Shown piece after piece: positions 22,376 through 31,614 of a DNA stretch of 43,710 nt (its first letter is position 1; each line of letters starts with the position of its first letter). The notes under the pieces were generated by a model that saw nothing but the letters and a program-made list of their open reading frames with translations, had not been told where the DNA came from and did not search any database. Origin of the DNA: Gammaproteobacteria bacterium (GTDB taxonomy: Bacteria > Pseudomonadota > Gammaproteobacteria > DSM-16500); contig JABDBD010000023.1 in the NCBI GenBank assembly GCA_013288815.1, forward strand, positions 1,970-45,679. The letters are read 5' to 3'. The translations under genes and the position numbers were made by a program.

Positions 22376-25300
22376 ATGAATAATGAGAACCTACAGAATA
22401 ATGTCCCACGTTGGCCAATAACATTTGCGAAATGCACAAGTGCATTCGTTATTGTGAGTGGATTTGGTATACTTCTGGGATGGTTTTTTTCTTTTTGGCT
22501 ACAAATAAATTCTATCCAATTAATATACTCAATAAAGCCAAATGTCGCTTTATGCTTTATGCTGTGTGGTGTTGCATTGTGGATAAAATGCGAGAGAAAT
22601 AACACAGCATACATATCACATATAGCGCAAGTTTGTTCGGCTGCTGTTTTTCTAATAGGTATTTTAACGTTATTTGAATATTTTTTTAAAATAGACTTGG
22701 GAATTGACCAAGGTCTTTTTAAGGAACCTTTAAAAGAAGTTCCAATGTTTTTGTCACCAGGACGAATGTCTCCGTTTATAGCCACAAATTTTGTTTTAAG
22801 TGGTTTCGTATTGTTTTTTTCAGATAATGAAATAATTAGTTTTCGCGTTAATCAAGTTTTGATTTCAATTATGTTTTATTTGTTACTCTTTGAGTTACTC
22901 ACTCATATTTACGAGCTTGAGAAAATTTCTGCAATACTGGGGGTTGCAGATGTGCATTCTCAAATGGCTATGCCGACGCTTATCACATCTATGATTTTAG
23001 TGTTAGGAATTTTATTTGCACGCTCAGGTGAAGGAATAGCATCACTATTTGTTAGCAAGCACAGTGGTGGAGTCTTAGTCCGAAAATTAATGCCACCCAT
23101 TATTCTCATTCCAATTATTGTTGGTTATTTAGCGGTAACAGAAAGTTCAGGTTCGCTATATGAGTTAGGTTTAAAGGCTGCTCTCTTGGTTGTTGGAACG
23201 ATTGCATTGTTAACCAGTTTAATTCTCATATACGCATATTTTGTTGAGATTGCAGATATTGAGAGGGAGGCAATTGCCGCAACCCTAAAAAGAAACCAAG
23301 TAAGATTACAAGCTATTTTAGATAATACAAGTTCTGCGATTTACATTTATGATCTTGAAGGAAAATATACGTTAGTTAATAAGCAATTTGAAAGATTGTT
23401 TCATATAAGCGAAATGGAAGTCATTGGAAAGAAACCCTATGATGTTCTGCCGAAAAAAATTGCTGAGGATATGATTAAAAATAACTTGAAAGTTTTGCAG
23501 TCACGAAGCTCGATTACTATTGAAGAAAAAATTATTGACAAAAACCAATGTAATTATTACATCTCAAATTTATTTCCTATTTTTAATGAAGATGGGATGC
23601 CCTATGCAATAGGCGGCATTTCGGCTGATATTAGTGAAATGAAACGAGTTTATGAAACACTGAAAGAGAATGAAGAAAGATTAGGGCTAGCATTAAAATC
23701 TGCAGAAGCAGGTACTTGGAGTTGGGATACTACAAATAATCACATGGTATGGGATGATTATATTCATAATTTATTTGGGTTGAATCCAAGTAGCTTCCCA
23801 GCAAGTTTTGAAGAATTTTTAAGCTTGGTTTATCACAAGGATCGTAAGTCAATTCTAGAAAATGTGAAAAAAAGCTTATCGAAAAAAATGGAACATGATA
23901 CAGAATTTAGAATTATTCATCCTGATGGATCATTACACTATATCGGAATGAAGGGTAAAGTATATCGAGATAACAATAATCAACCTATACGCATGACAGG
24001 TGTGTGCTGGGATATTACCGAACGAAAAAAAGCTGAAAGAGAATTACGACATGCAAAAGAAATGGCTGAAGCACTAGCAGATCAAGCTGCGGAAGCAAGT
24101 CGTGCTAAAAGTGTATTTTTAGCAAATATGAGCCATGAAATTCGTACGCCGTTAAATGGTGTTATTGGTATGACAGGTCTTTTATTGGGAATGAAATTAT
24201 CAGACGAACAACGAGTTTATATAGAAACTATTCGAATATCTGGAGAAGCACTTCTCTCAGTCATTAATGATATTTTAGATTTTTCAAAAATTGAATCTGG
24301 TAAAATGGATTTAGAGAATATGGATTTTGATTTGCATCCGGTTGTTGATGATGCAATTGAAATTGCTGCGGCTCAAGCACATAAAAAGAAACTTGCAATA
24401 GGTGCTTATATCGAACCTAATGTTCCTGAATGGCTGAAAGGCGATCCTTCACGACTACGGCAGGTGTTAAGCAATATATTGGGTAATGCAGTTAAGTTTA
24501 CAGAAAAAGGTGAAATTAGTCTTTCAATTAAGTTAGTAAAGAGGATTGAAAAAGAACTAACGTTATTATTTGAAGTTAACGATACAGGTATTGGTATTAC
24601 ACCTGAGGTTCGTGAGCGTTTATTCCAACCTTTTTTTCAAGGAGACAGATCTACTTCAAGTAAATATGGTGGAACAGGATTAGGATTGGCGATTTCCAAA
24701 CGATTAGTTGAGATCATGGGTGGTGTTTTTAATATTGAAAGTTTGCCAGGACGCGGCAGTAAATTTTCCTTCACGATTAAACTCATTGAAGCAGAAGTAC
24801 CAGAGTCAAACACTGTCTACGAATTATTACCGCAACTACGTGGGGCCCGTGTATTGTGTGTTGATGACAATGCAATTAATCGAGAGATTACAAAAAGACA
24901 GCTTGAATCATGGCAACTAGACTGTGATGTTGCATCGAATGCAGGTGAAGCTTTATCACTGTTAAAAAAATCTATTCACGATAATAGTCCTTATTCGTTG
25001 GTGTTGGTTGATTACATCATGCCTGGCATGAATGGAATTGAATTTCTCCAAATCATGCGAGATCTTAATGAAATTCCATATGTTCCTGTCATTTTGCTAT
25101 CTTCGTTAGGTACAACATTCACGCCTGAGGAATTAAAGCGATTAGATATTGCAATGAATCTCACTAAACCCATTAGACAATCTAAGTTATATGAGAGTAT
25201 TGTCGCTGTTTTAACTAAGAAGTATGAAATAATAAATGAAGTTGTTACAAAATCAAATGCTGATATCTTTGAGGAGAAGAAAAAAGCCAGGATCTTGCTT

Positions 25301-26047
25301 GCAGAAGACAATACTATAAACCAGCAAGTTGCATTGAGGATTTTGGCAAAATTAGGTTATCGCGCAGATGTTGTTGAAAATGGTGTTGAAGTCATGCAAG
25401 CATTACAGGAAATTCCTTATGACGTTATATTAATGGATTGTCAAATGCCACAAATGGATGGATATGCTGCGACAGAAGAAATTCGGAAATTAGAAAAGGA
25501 ACAACATAAACATATAATCATTATTGCTATGACAGCTTATGCGTTAAAAGGAGATAGAGAAAAATGTTTGGCTGCTGGTATGGATGACTACATTGCTAAG
25601 CCAATTGACATGAAAGTATTATCAGAGACACTGAATCGTTGGTTAAGAGGTAATGAGATTAACAAAGTGGAAGACCATTTTAAACCATCTCAAATAATAG
25701 GTCCAAACTCACATATAGATATGGTTAGAATAAACGATATTTTTGGTGACGATAAATCGGCGATTAAAGAACTAATGGAAAGTTTTGTCAATGCTACTAC
25801 CGAATTAATAAGTGAAATTAGAAAAGCAATTAAAAAAGAAAAAAATGATGTTGCGAAGGAGTTATTCCATCGTTTGAAAGGGTCTGCTGGAAACTGCGGA
25901 ATTATGTCGATTCATGCACTGAGTTTAAAAGGAGAAGAAAAAGTATTGCAATCAGATTGGCATGAAGTTCAGAAATGTATTGACTCCATCGATGGGGTAT
26001 TTAAGAAAGTTCAGCTGGAGATAGAGCAAAGATTTAAAAATAATTAG
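22376..26047 (+). CDS. Membrane-bound hybrid histidine kinase (TM-PAS-PAS-HisKA-HATPase-REC-REC-HPt)
   Basis: About 1223 aa from the ATG at 22376, preceded by GAGGATAGGG; an ATG at 22352 overlaps the response regulator gene. Numbering from the upstream ATG: about eight hydrophobic segments (25-298), PAS 1 (315-430), PAS 2 (440-557, ending DITERKKAE), HisKA with MSHEIRTPLNG (H595), an ATPase domain with NILGNAVKF, DTGIGI and GGTGLGL, receiver 1 with D887 in LVDYIMP, receiver 2 with D1029 in LMDCQMPQMDG, and an HPt domain with H1173 in FHRLKGSAG. All phosphorelay residues are present. The input signal is unknown. It converges on pilZ with only 11 bases between stops. Confidence 0.93.
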   Translation: MNNENLQNNVPRWPITFAKCTSAFVIVSGFGILLGWFFSFWLQINSIQLIYSIKPNVALCFMLCGVALWIKCERNNTAYISHIAQVCSAAVFLIGILTLFEYFFKIDLGIDQGLFKEPLKEVPMFLSPGRMSPFIATNFVLSGFVLFFSDNEIISFRVNQVLISIMFYLLLFELLTHIYELEKISAILGVADVHSQMAMPTLITSMILVLGILFARSGEGIASLFVSKHSGGVLVRKLMPPIILIPIIVGYLAVTESSGSLYELGLKAALLVVGTIALLTSLILIYAYFVEIADIEREAIAATLKRNQVRLQAILDNTSSAIYIYDLEGKYTLVNKQFERLFHISEMEVIGKKPYDVLPKKIAEDMIKNNLKVLQSRSSITIEEKIIDKNQCNYYISNLFPIFNEDGMPYAIGGISADISEMKRVYETLKENEERLGLALKSAEAGTWSWDTTNNHMVWDDYIHNLFGLNPSSFPASFEEFLSLVYHKDRKSILENVKKSLSKKMEHDTEFRIIHPDGSLHYIGMKGKVYRDNNNQPIRMTGVCWDITERKKAERELRHAKEMAEALADQAAEASRAKSVFLANMSHEIRTPLNGVIGMTGLLLGMKLSDEQRVYIETIRISGEALLSVINDILDFSKIESGKMDLENMDFDLHPVVDDAIEIAAAQAHKKKLAIGAYIEPNVPEWLKGDPSRLRQVLSNILGNAVKFTEKGEISLSIKLVKRIEKELTLLFEVNDTGIGITPEVRERLFQPFFQGDRSTSSKYGGTGLGLAISKRLVEIMGGVFNIESLPGRGSKFSFTIKLIEAEVPESNTVYELLPQLRGARVLCVDDNAINREITKRQLESWQLDCDVASNAGEALSLLKKSIHDNSPYSLVLVDYIMPGMNGIEFLQIMRDLNEIPYVPVILLSSLGTTFTPEELKRLDIAMNLTKPIRQSKLYESIVAVLTKKYEIINEVVTKSNADIFEEKKKARILLAEDNTINQQVALRILAKLGYRADVVENGVEVMQALQEIPYDVILMDCQMPQMDGYAATEEIRKLEKEQHKHIIIIAMTAYALKGDREKCLAAGMDDYIAKPIDMKVLSETLNRWLRGNEINKVEDHFKPSQIIGPNSHIDMVRINDIFGDDKSAIKELMESFVNATTELISEIRKAIKKEKNDVAKELFHRLKGSAGNCGIMSIHALSLKGEEKVLQSDWHEVQKCIDSIDGVFKKVQLEIEQRFKNN

Positions 26048-26058
26048 GACAGTAATCT

Positions 26059-26421
26059 TTATTTTTCTTTTTTATCAGTATCAGTAATGCCATAAGTATA
26101 TCCACCAACTTCAATAGACTTATCTAAAAGATTCTCTAATTGTTCTTTAATAGTTTGACTATTGGAGCCAGTAAACTGTACGCCTACACCAGCTAAAACG
26201 TGGTAAAGCGCATTCTTAGATGTAATCCAAACAACTTTTCCTTCAATATCAATCGCGTCTTTTTTTCCAGGTAATTGTAGTTTGATTCGGACTTTATCGC
26301 CTAAAGCAAAATGATCGTAAGTAGGAACAAAGAGTCCGCCATTTGCAATAAAAGGCATATAAGACAGATTCAATTCAATAGGGTCACTGATAATGTAAGT
26401 TAAATCTGTGGTATCTGTCAT
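26059..26421 (-). CDS. pilZ: Type IV pilus PilZ-domain protein
   Basis: A 120-aa single-domain PilZ protein. ELNLSYMPFIANGGLFVPT, LGDKVRIKLQLP and VEGKVVWIT-like beta strands followed by GVGVQFTG match the fold. The N-terminal RxxxR motif for c-di-GMP is missing, as in Pseudomonas PilZ, which acts in pilus assembly through PilB rather than as a nucleotide sensor. It is last of the minus-strand pilus series, 16 bases after pilE. In many gammaproteobacteria pilZ sits instead beside holB. Confidence 0.88.
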   Translation of the reverse strand: MTDTTDLTYIISDPIELNLSYMPFIANGGLFVPTYDHFALGDKVRIKLQLPGKKDAIDIEGKVVWITSKNALYHVLAGVGVQFTGSNSQTIKEQLENLLDKSIEVGGYTYGITDTDKKEK

Positions 26422-26437
26422 AATAAATTCTCAATGA

Positions 26438-26854
26438 TCATGATGGCCAACAAGCAGTGGGAGTTTGCGTAATTGTTCCGGCACTCATTGCAAAAACTAA
26501 AGGGGTACAAGAAGTACTGCCTTGGATGTCATTAGCTTGATCGCCTACTGCAGTGGCTGTGATAGTGTAACTTGTTGATGTAACGTTGCTTATGGCTAAT
26601 GTGTAATAACCACCGGTCGAGGTTGTAACACTATTCCAAACTTGTGCAATTGTGCCGTATGTTGCATTAGTTGAACGATAGTTTTCTTCTGCTAACGAAA
26701 TTGAAAATAATGTATTAATGGCATCTGAACGTCTCCCACTGCGTACTTGAGGTGTATATAACGCAATTGAAATCAAAATGAGTATCGAAATAATGGTACA
26801 TGTAACCATTAATTCAATTAATGTAAATCCGTTGAATATCATTTTTTTCTTCAT
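26438..26854 (-). CDS. pilE: Type IV minor pilin PilE
   Basis: A 138-aa type IV pilin-like protein. The prepilin peptidase site is NG^FTLIEL with Glu at +5, followed by the hydrophobic helix. Then SGRRSDAINTLFSISLAEENYRSTNATY, GGYYTL and a C-terminal CW motif (TACWPS) preceded by another Cys (STSCTP), which is the minor pilin PilE pattern rather than a major pilin. In Pseudomonas and Legionella pilE closes the fimT-pilV-W-X-Y1 operon; here it lies between pilC (11 bases) and pilZ. Confidence 0.82.
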   Translation of the reverse strand: MKKKMIFNGFTLIELMVTCTIISILILISIALYTPQVRSGRRSDAINTLFSISLAEENYRSTNATYGTIAQVWNSVTTSTGGYYTLAISNVTSTSYTITATAVGDQANDIQGSTSCTPLVFAMSAGTITQTPTACWPS

Positions 26855-26865
26855 AACTGTTTCAC

Positions 26866-28077
26866 CTAGAAAAGAGAGCCTAACTTAAATATAGGTAGAT
26901 ACATAGCGATTACTAATCCTCCTATAATGACACCCAGCATGACCATAATGAGAGGTTCAAGCAAGCTGCTTAAGCTGTCAACTACATTGTTGACTTCTTC
27001 TTCATAATAGTCAGCTACTTTTGTTAACATGTCAGACAGAGAACCTGCGGCTTCACCGACTGATATCATTTGAACGACCATATTGGGAAAAAGGTTGGTA
27101 GCACCTAAGGATGTACTAAATTGATTACCACTCACAACATCATCGCGAACTTTAACAATAGCATCCCTATATAAAACATTTCCCATTACATTTGCCATAG
27201 AGCTCATGGCATCAGTTAACGGCATGCCTGATTCTAACGTGGTGGATAATGTCCGTGTGAAACGAGCAATAATTCCTTTCTGTAATATGGGTCCAATAAT
27301 AAATATTCTCAATGAGAACTTATCAACTTTATATTTGAACGAAGGAATATTACGTATGCCATACCGAAATCCCCAAGCAGAAAGCCCCATCATTAATAAA
27401 AGCACCCACCAATAAGATTGCATAAAATTGGATAATCCAATAACCATTCGTGTAAATAAAGGCAGCTGAGCACCAAATGATTTAAACAAGTCTTGAAATT
27501 TTGGAACAACGAAAATAAGTAAAATCGAACTGACCAGCAAGGCAATACTCATGATTGCAATTGGATACATCAAGGCTTTTTTAATTTTTCCTTTTAAAGA
27601 TTCAGATCTCTCTAAGTAGTTAGCTAATCGCTTTAAGATTTTATCTAACGTACCCGATTTTTCTCCTGCGTATATTAAGCTGCAATAAAGTTCGCCAAAG
27701 TATTGAGGATATTCGTTAAAAGATTCTGATAATGTTTTTCCGCTTGCAATGTTTTTTCTAAGAGTCACAACAAATGATTGCATAGCTGCGTTATCTTGAT
27801 CTTGGGCGATGATATCTAATGCTTGGAGAATAGGAAGGCCTGCAAACAGCATTGTTGATAAATAACGAGTAAAGAGTAGAACGTGTTTAGTTTTAACTTT
27901 TTTTCGGCTAGAGAACAGACTGGTCTGTGAGATTGCTTTAATTGTAATAACCGCTATATCTTGTTTTTTTAATTCGGCTTGAGCGTCTTTTAAATCTGCC
28001 GCTTGAGTTTTACCTTTGATACGTTGACCATTTTTATCAATACCACTCCATTCAAATTGCTGAATATTGTCTGGCAT
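26866..28077 (-). CDS. pilC: Type IV pilus inner-membrane platform protein PilC
   Basis: A 403-aa polytopic protein of the pilus assembly platform (GspF family). It has an N-terminal FEWSGIDKNGQRIKG segment and two T2SSF domains: TRYLSTMLFAGLPILQALDII ... YCSLIYAGEKSGTLDKIL, then FTRTLSTTLESGMPLTDAM ... MISVGEAAGSLSDML. Three membrane spans follow the expected layout, the last being VMLGVIIGGLVIAMYLPIF. It couples the PilB and PilT motors to pilin insertion. AGGA precedes the ATG. It is 55 bases after pilB. Confidence 0.96.
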   Translation of the reverse strand: MPDNIQQFEWSGIDKNGQRIKGKTQAADLKDAQAELKKQDIAVITIKAISQTSLFSSRKKVKTKHVLLFTRYLSTMLFAGLPILQALDIIAQDQDNAAMQSFVVTLRKNIASGKTLSESFNEYPQYFGELYCSLIYAGEKSGTLDKILKRLANYLERSESLKGKIKKALMYPIAIMSIALLVSSILLIFVVPKFQDLFKSFGAQLPLFTRMVIGLSNFMQSYWWVLLLMMGLSAWGFRYGIRNIPSFKYKVDKFSLRIFIIGPILQKGIIARFTRTLSTTLESGMPLTDAMSSMANVMGNVLYRDAIVKVRDDVVSGNQFSTSLGATNLFPNMVVQMISVGEAAGSLSDMLTKVADYYEEEVNNVVDSLSSLLEPLIMVMLGVIIGGLVIAMYLPIFKLGSLF

Positions 28078-28132
28078 ATTTTATCCTGCTGTGTTCATGA
28101 ATAGTGAACTCATCTTAATTGTAAGCTAATAT

Positions 28133-29839
28133 TTATTTAAAAACTCGATTTAATTCAGTAATTCCTAATTGTCCTTGCCTAATTTTTTCTAATCCTGATT
28201 CACGTAAATTCATAATGTTTTCTTTTCTTGCTTGTTCAATAATTTCTAAAATATTGCCGCCTTCTATGATGATATGTGACATGGCTTTAGAAATAGGCAT
28301 GACCTCAAATATGCCCATACGCCCTTTATAACCGCGCATACAGCGATCGCATGTTCCAGGAGCGTAGATTTGAAAAGTTCCATATTCTTCTTTCTTGAAC
28401 CCTTCAGCAATAAATACTTCTTCTGAAATATCATCTTTCTGCTTACAAAATTCACATAATTTTCTAACTAAACGTTGAGCTATGACAATCGTTAATGAGC
28501 TGGCTAAGTTGTATGAAGGGATGCCCATGTTCATCAAACGTGTAATGGTTTCTGGCGCACTATTAGTATGTAGGGTAGATAAGACTAAGTGTCCGGTTTG
28601 TGCCGCTTTTACGGCAATTTCAGCTGTTTCTAGGTCGCGGATCTCTCCAACCATGATTACATCAGGATCTTGTCGTAAAAAGGCTCTAAGTGCCACAGCA
28701 AAGGTTAAACCAAACTTTGGATTCACGTGGACTTGATTAATTCCTGATAAGGGTATTTCCACTGGATCTTCTACAGTTGAAATATTTTTTTCGCTCGAAT
28801 TTAAATAACTTAATCCAGAATAGAGTGTAACTGTTTTACCACTGCCAGTCGGTCCTGTGACGAGTATCATACCTTGTGAGCGGTTAAGTGCGCTGAGCAA
28901 ATTCTCTTTTTGTATCTGACCCATTCCTAATGATTCTATACCTTGTGAAATGCTTGCGGGATCTAAAATACGTAAGACAACTTTTTCTCCGAAGACAGTT
29001 GGACATACGCTGACACGAAAATCGATAGAGCGCTTTTTTGATAAGGTTAATTTAAAACGCCCGTCTTGAGGAATGCGATGTTCAGTAATATCCATGCTGG
29101 ATATGACTTTTATTCTGGCGAGGAGGTAGTTAGCTAGTTTTGCAGGAGGGCTTGCAGCGGGATAAAGGATACCATGTTGACGAAATCGAATTCGATAAAG
29201 GTTTTCATAGGCTTCAAAATGGATATCAGAAGCACCTTTCTCAATGGCATCTAATAAAATTTTATTAACATAATTGACAACGGGAGCACTTTCTACATCA
29301 TAAGAAGAAAGGTCAGTATTTTCTTCTTTATAAGCATCTACAGTGACGTTATCAACGCGCTCGCCACCTAACGTGCTCATTTCAGATAAGATAAGGGTAT
29401 TGAGTAACTCATTAATAACCTGACTCAGCTTTGATGATTCGACAATGAGAAGTCTGACATCTAACCCTGTTAAAAACCGTATTTCATATAAGGATTCGAT
29501 GGTGGGATCAGTAATTGCTATATATAACAACCCATGTTTTTTAAAAAGAGGGAGCCCCTGTTGCTTGCGCACCAATTGAATACCTAGGTATTCAGAAGGG
29601 ATATTATCGGTATTAAACGCTGTGATATCACAAAGCGGTAAGCCAAAGTACTCAGCTGTTGCTTTAGCAACATGAGTTTCATCTAGTATTTTTTGCTTGA
29701 CGAGCAGATCAATATAGGAAATTTTTGTTAGGCTAGATTCTTGTAACGCATCAAGAGTAACTTGTTTGTCAATCAAATTGCTTTCAGAAAGATAAGAAGC
29801 AAATCCTGTTAAAATATTATTTGATGATTTAGCATTTTC
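28133..29839 (-). CDS. pilB: Type IV pilus extension ATPase PilB
   Basis: About 568 aa from the ATG at 29839 (MENAKSSN), which has GGGAAAG upstream; a GTG at 29884 lies inside a hairpin and would add 15 residues. It has an N-terminal MshEN domain (LLVKQKILDETHVAKATAEYFGLPL), then the secretion ATPase: DIHFEAYE, Walker A GPTGSGKT, the Asp box STVEDPVE, Walker B DVIMVGEIRD, His box TGHLVLSTLHTN and a zinc site formed by CEFC and CDRC. It polymerises the pilus. The order pilA-pilB-pilC is conserved. Confidence 0.96.
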   Translation of the reverse strand, partial: ENAKSSNNILTGFASYLSESNLIDKQVTLDALQESSLTKISYIDLLVKQKILDETHVAKATAEYFGLPLCDITAFNTDNIPSEYLGIQLVRKQQGLPLFKKHGLLYIAITDPTIESLYEIRFLTGLDVRLLIVESSKLSQVINELLNTLILSEMSTLGGERVDNVTVDAYKEENTDLSSYDVESAPVVNYVNKILLDAIEKGASDIHFEAYENLYRIRFRQHGILYPAASPPAKLANYLLARIKVISSMDITEHRIPQDGRFKLTLSKKRSIDFRVSVCPTVFGEKVVLRILDPASISQGIESLGMGQIQKENLLSALNRSQGMILVTGPTGSGKTVTLYSGLSYLNSSEKNISTVEDPVEIPLSGINQVHVNPKFGLTFAVALRAFLRQDPDVIMVGEIRDLETAEIAVKAAQTGHLVLSTLHTNSAPETITRLMNMGIPSYNLASSLTIVIAQRLVRKLCEFCKQKDDISEEVFIAEGFKKEEYGTFQIYAPGTCDRCMRGYKGRMGIFEVMPISKAMSHIIIEGGNILEIIEQARKENIMNLRESGLEKIRQGQLGITELNRVFK

Positions 29840-29880
29840 CATATCACTTTCCCTAACTTTTTTAAGCCGGGACGCGAAAC

Positions 29881-29928
29881 TCACTATATTATGTAACGTA
29901 CTTCCTGTACGTTACATAATGATAGTGA
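29881..29928 (-). repeat. Long hairpin between pilA and pilB
   Basis: Arms ATTATGTAACGTAC (29888-29901) and GTACGTTACATAAT (29907-29920) are exact complements around a five-base loop. TCACTAT/ATAGTGA extend the stem by seven more pairs past one bulged G. The 21-pair stem has no T-run. It lies 29 bases after the pilA stop and could protect the pilA 3' end or limit readthrough into pilB. Confidence 0.8.
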
Positions 29929-29957
29929 AATGTTGACAGAGAATCTAAACTAATCCG

Positions 29958-30380
29958 TTATTGAGAATATCCATTAGTTACACCACCGCCTGAGCTAGTC
30001 CAAATTAACGTATTATTGGTTACAGTTGGAGTCAGAATATAAGTATCAGTCGCAACGATACCTTTGTTTGCAACAGGAGTTACTGTAATGACGCCAGCAG
30101 CAGTTGTTAGTGAAGCAACCGCACCTGTCGCTGTGGTGATATTAGCAGGAACATTATTGGAACCACCATTGCAATTTGTTAAAGCTCCTTGTTCTTGATA
30201 ACATTCCGTGACTCCCAGTTTTGCTGGTGCTGTTGCTAAAACAACTTCACTATAATAGGCTCTCCTTGTGTAGTTTAGATAGGATGGTATTGCTACAGCC
30301 GCTAAAATCGCGATAATCGTTACCGTGATCATTAACTCTATCAACGTGAAACCTTTAAGTGAATGAATAGGGTACCGCAT
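29958..30380 (-). CDS. pilA: Major type IV pilin PilA
   Basis: A 140-aa prepilin from the ATG at 30380, which has GGAGGTG upstream. It has a short leader ending KG^FTLIELMITVTIIAILAA with Glu at +5, then the pilin helix. The C-terminal domain has Cys in VTECYQEQG and LTNCNGG, close together and unlike the classic large D-loop, and a Thr/Val/Asn-rich end. Its place next to pilB, with an own upstream region of 160 bases, points to the major subunit. Confidence 0.9.
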   Translation of the reverse strand: MRYPIHSLKGFTLIELMITVTIIAILAAVAIPSYLNYTRRAYYSEVVLATAPAKLGVTECYQEQGALTNCNGGSNNVPANITTATGAVASLTTAAGVITVTPVANKGIVATDTYILTPTVTNNTLIWTSSGGGVTNGYSQ

Positions 30381-30540
30381 TGTACACCTCCGTGGATTAA
30401 TATGAATTTTTTCAAACCAGAGACATAAAGAGCATTCCTTTATACTATACATTATAAACCTTTTACCCAAAAAAATCAGGCCATAATAGCACTTAATTTA
30501 ACCAGATCATAACCTATTGACCATTGATGATACCTATAGG
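30381..30540 (-). promoter_or_regulatory. Upstream region of pilA
   Basis: A TATAAT (plus-strand ATTATA, 30451-30456) lies about 70 bases before the pilA ATG, with no convincing -35 box. I looked for the sigma-54 pattern that controls pilA in Pseudomonas; the nearest candidate has GG and GC eleven rather than ten bases apart, so I do not call it. The leader would end with the strong GGAGGTG site. Confidence 0.3.
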
Positions 30541-31590
30541 TTATTGTTTTAACTTAAAATGATTTTTATCTAGCGCTGCTTCATGTGCTGTTTCAACAGT
30601 AATCAGTTGCTTATTGAGCAATTCTTGTAGATATTGGTCAAGAGTGCACATACCTACTGCGTGTCCAGTTTGAATGCTTGTATACATTTGGGCAATCTTA
30701 TCTTCTCTTATTAGGTTTCGAATAGCTGGTGTACCAAGCATAATTTCAAATGCTGCAATACGCCCACCACCTATTTTTTTTAAGAGTGTTTGGCATATAA
30801 CCGCTTGTAAAGATTCAGAAAGCATGTTGCGAATGACATTTTTTTCTCCAGCGGGGAAAACGTCAACAATACGACTGATAGTACGAGGAGCAGAACTGGT
30901 ATGCAAAGTTCCCATGACTAAGTGGCCCGTTTCAGCAGCAGTTAAGGCTAATCGTATGGTTTCTAAATCTCGCATTTCACCGACTAACATAACGTCAGGG
31001 TCTTCTCGTAAAGCTGATCGCAATGCAGCAGCAAAATCATGTGTATCTCGAATAACTTGCCGCTGATTGATTAAACTTTTTTTGCTTTTATGTGTGAATT
31101 CAATAGGATCTTCAATGGTAATAATATGCTCTGACTGATTGATATTAATATCGTCTACCATAGCTGCTAATGTGGTACTTTTTCCAGATCCTGTTGGACC
31201 TGTTATTAGGATTAGTCCATTAGGCAAAGACAATAATTGTTTAAAAACAGGAGGCAAATGTAATTGATCTAATGTAGGGATTATTTGTGGAATGACCCGA
31301 AAAACTCCTGCAAGACCTAATGATTGATGAAATACATTTACCCGAAATCTTGCAACCCCTTCTACTTCTGTTGCGTAATCCACTTCTAGTTGGGTGTCTA
31401 GCTGGTACTGCAGACCTTGATCCATAGTGGTATAGACTAATTTTTTTATTTCTTCAGCGGATAGAGGAGGTGCGTCTTTAACAGGCGTTAAATCGCCATC
31501 AATTCGTAAGAGAGGTGGTTGGTTTGGAGATAAATGCAAGTCAGATGCATTTTTTTGGGAACATAAAATCAATAAATCCTTCATTTCCAT
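30541..31590 (-). CDS. pilT: Type IV pilus retraction ATPase PilT
   Basis: A 349-aa hexameric ATPase that depolymerises the pilus and drives twitching and DNA uptake. Motifs in order: ASDLHLSPNQPPLLRIDG, Walker A GPTGSGKST (131-139), Asp box TIEDPIEF, Walker B DVMLVGEMRDLET, His box TGHLVMGTLHTSSA, and the PilT-specific AIRNLIRE, which is missing in PilB. This favours PilT over PilU. The ATG at 31590 has AGGAG upstream. It follows pilF by 24 bases; pilT is usually elsewhere, next to the yggS/proC region. Confidence 0.95.
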   Translation of the reverse strand: MEMKDLLILCSQKNASDLHLSPNQPPLLRIDGDLTPVKDAPPLSAEEIKKLVYTTMDQGLQYQLDTQLEVDYATEVEGVARFRVNVFHQSLGLAGVFRVIPQIIPTLDQLHLPPVFKQLLSLPNGLILITGPTGSGKSTTLAAMVDDININQSEHIITIEDPIEFTHKSKKSLINQRQVIRDTHDFAAALRSALREDPDVMLVGEMRDLETIRLALTAAETGHLVMGTLHTSSAPRTISRIVDVFPAGEKNVIRNMLSESLQAVICQTLLKKIGGGRIAAFEIMLGTPAIRNLIREDKIAQMYTSIQTGHAVGMCTLDQYLQELLNKQLITVETAHEAALDKNHFKLKQ

Positions 31591-31614
31591 TTGAGTCTCC
31601 TATCAACTCTCAAG

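Noticed and set aside
22312..22785. 157-codon minus-strand frame at the start of the kinase
   Set aside because: It lies antisense to the first membrane segments of the hybrid kinase and has no recognisable domain.
30381..30540. Sigma-54 promoter for pilA
   Set aside because: The best GG/GC pair has an 11-base rather than a 10-base gap and the flanking bases do not match TGGCAC/TTGC.
30674..31066. 130-codon plus-strand frame within pilT
   Set aside because: Antisense shadow of the highly conserved PilT Walker and His box regions.
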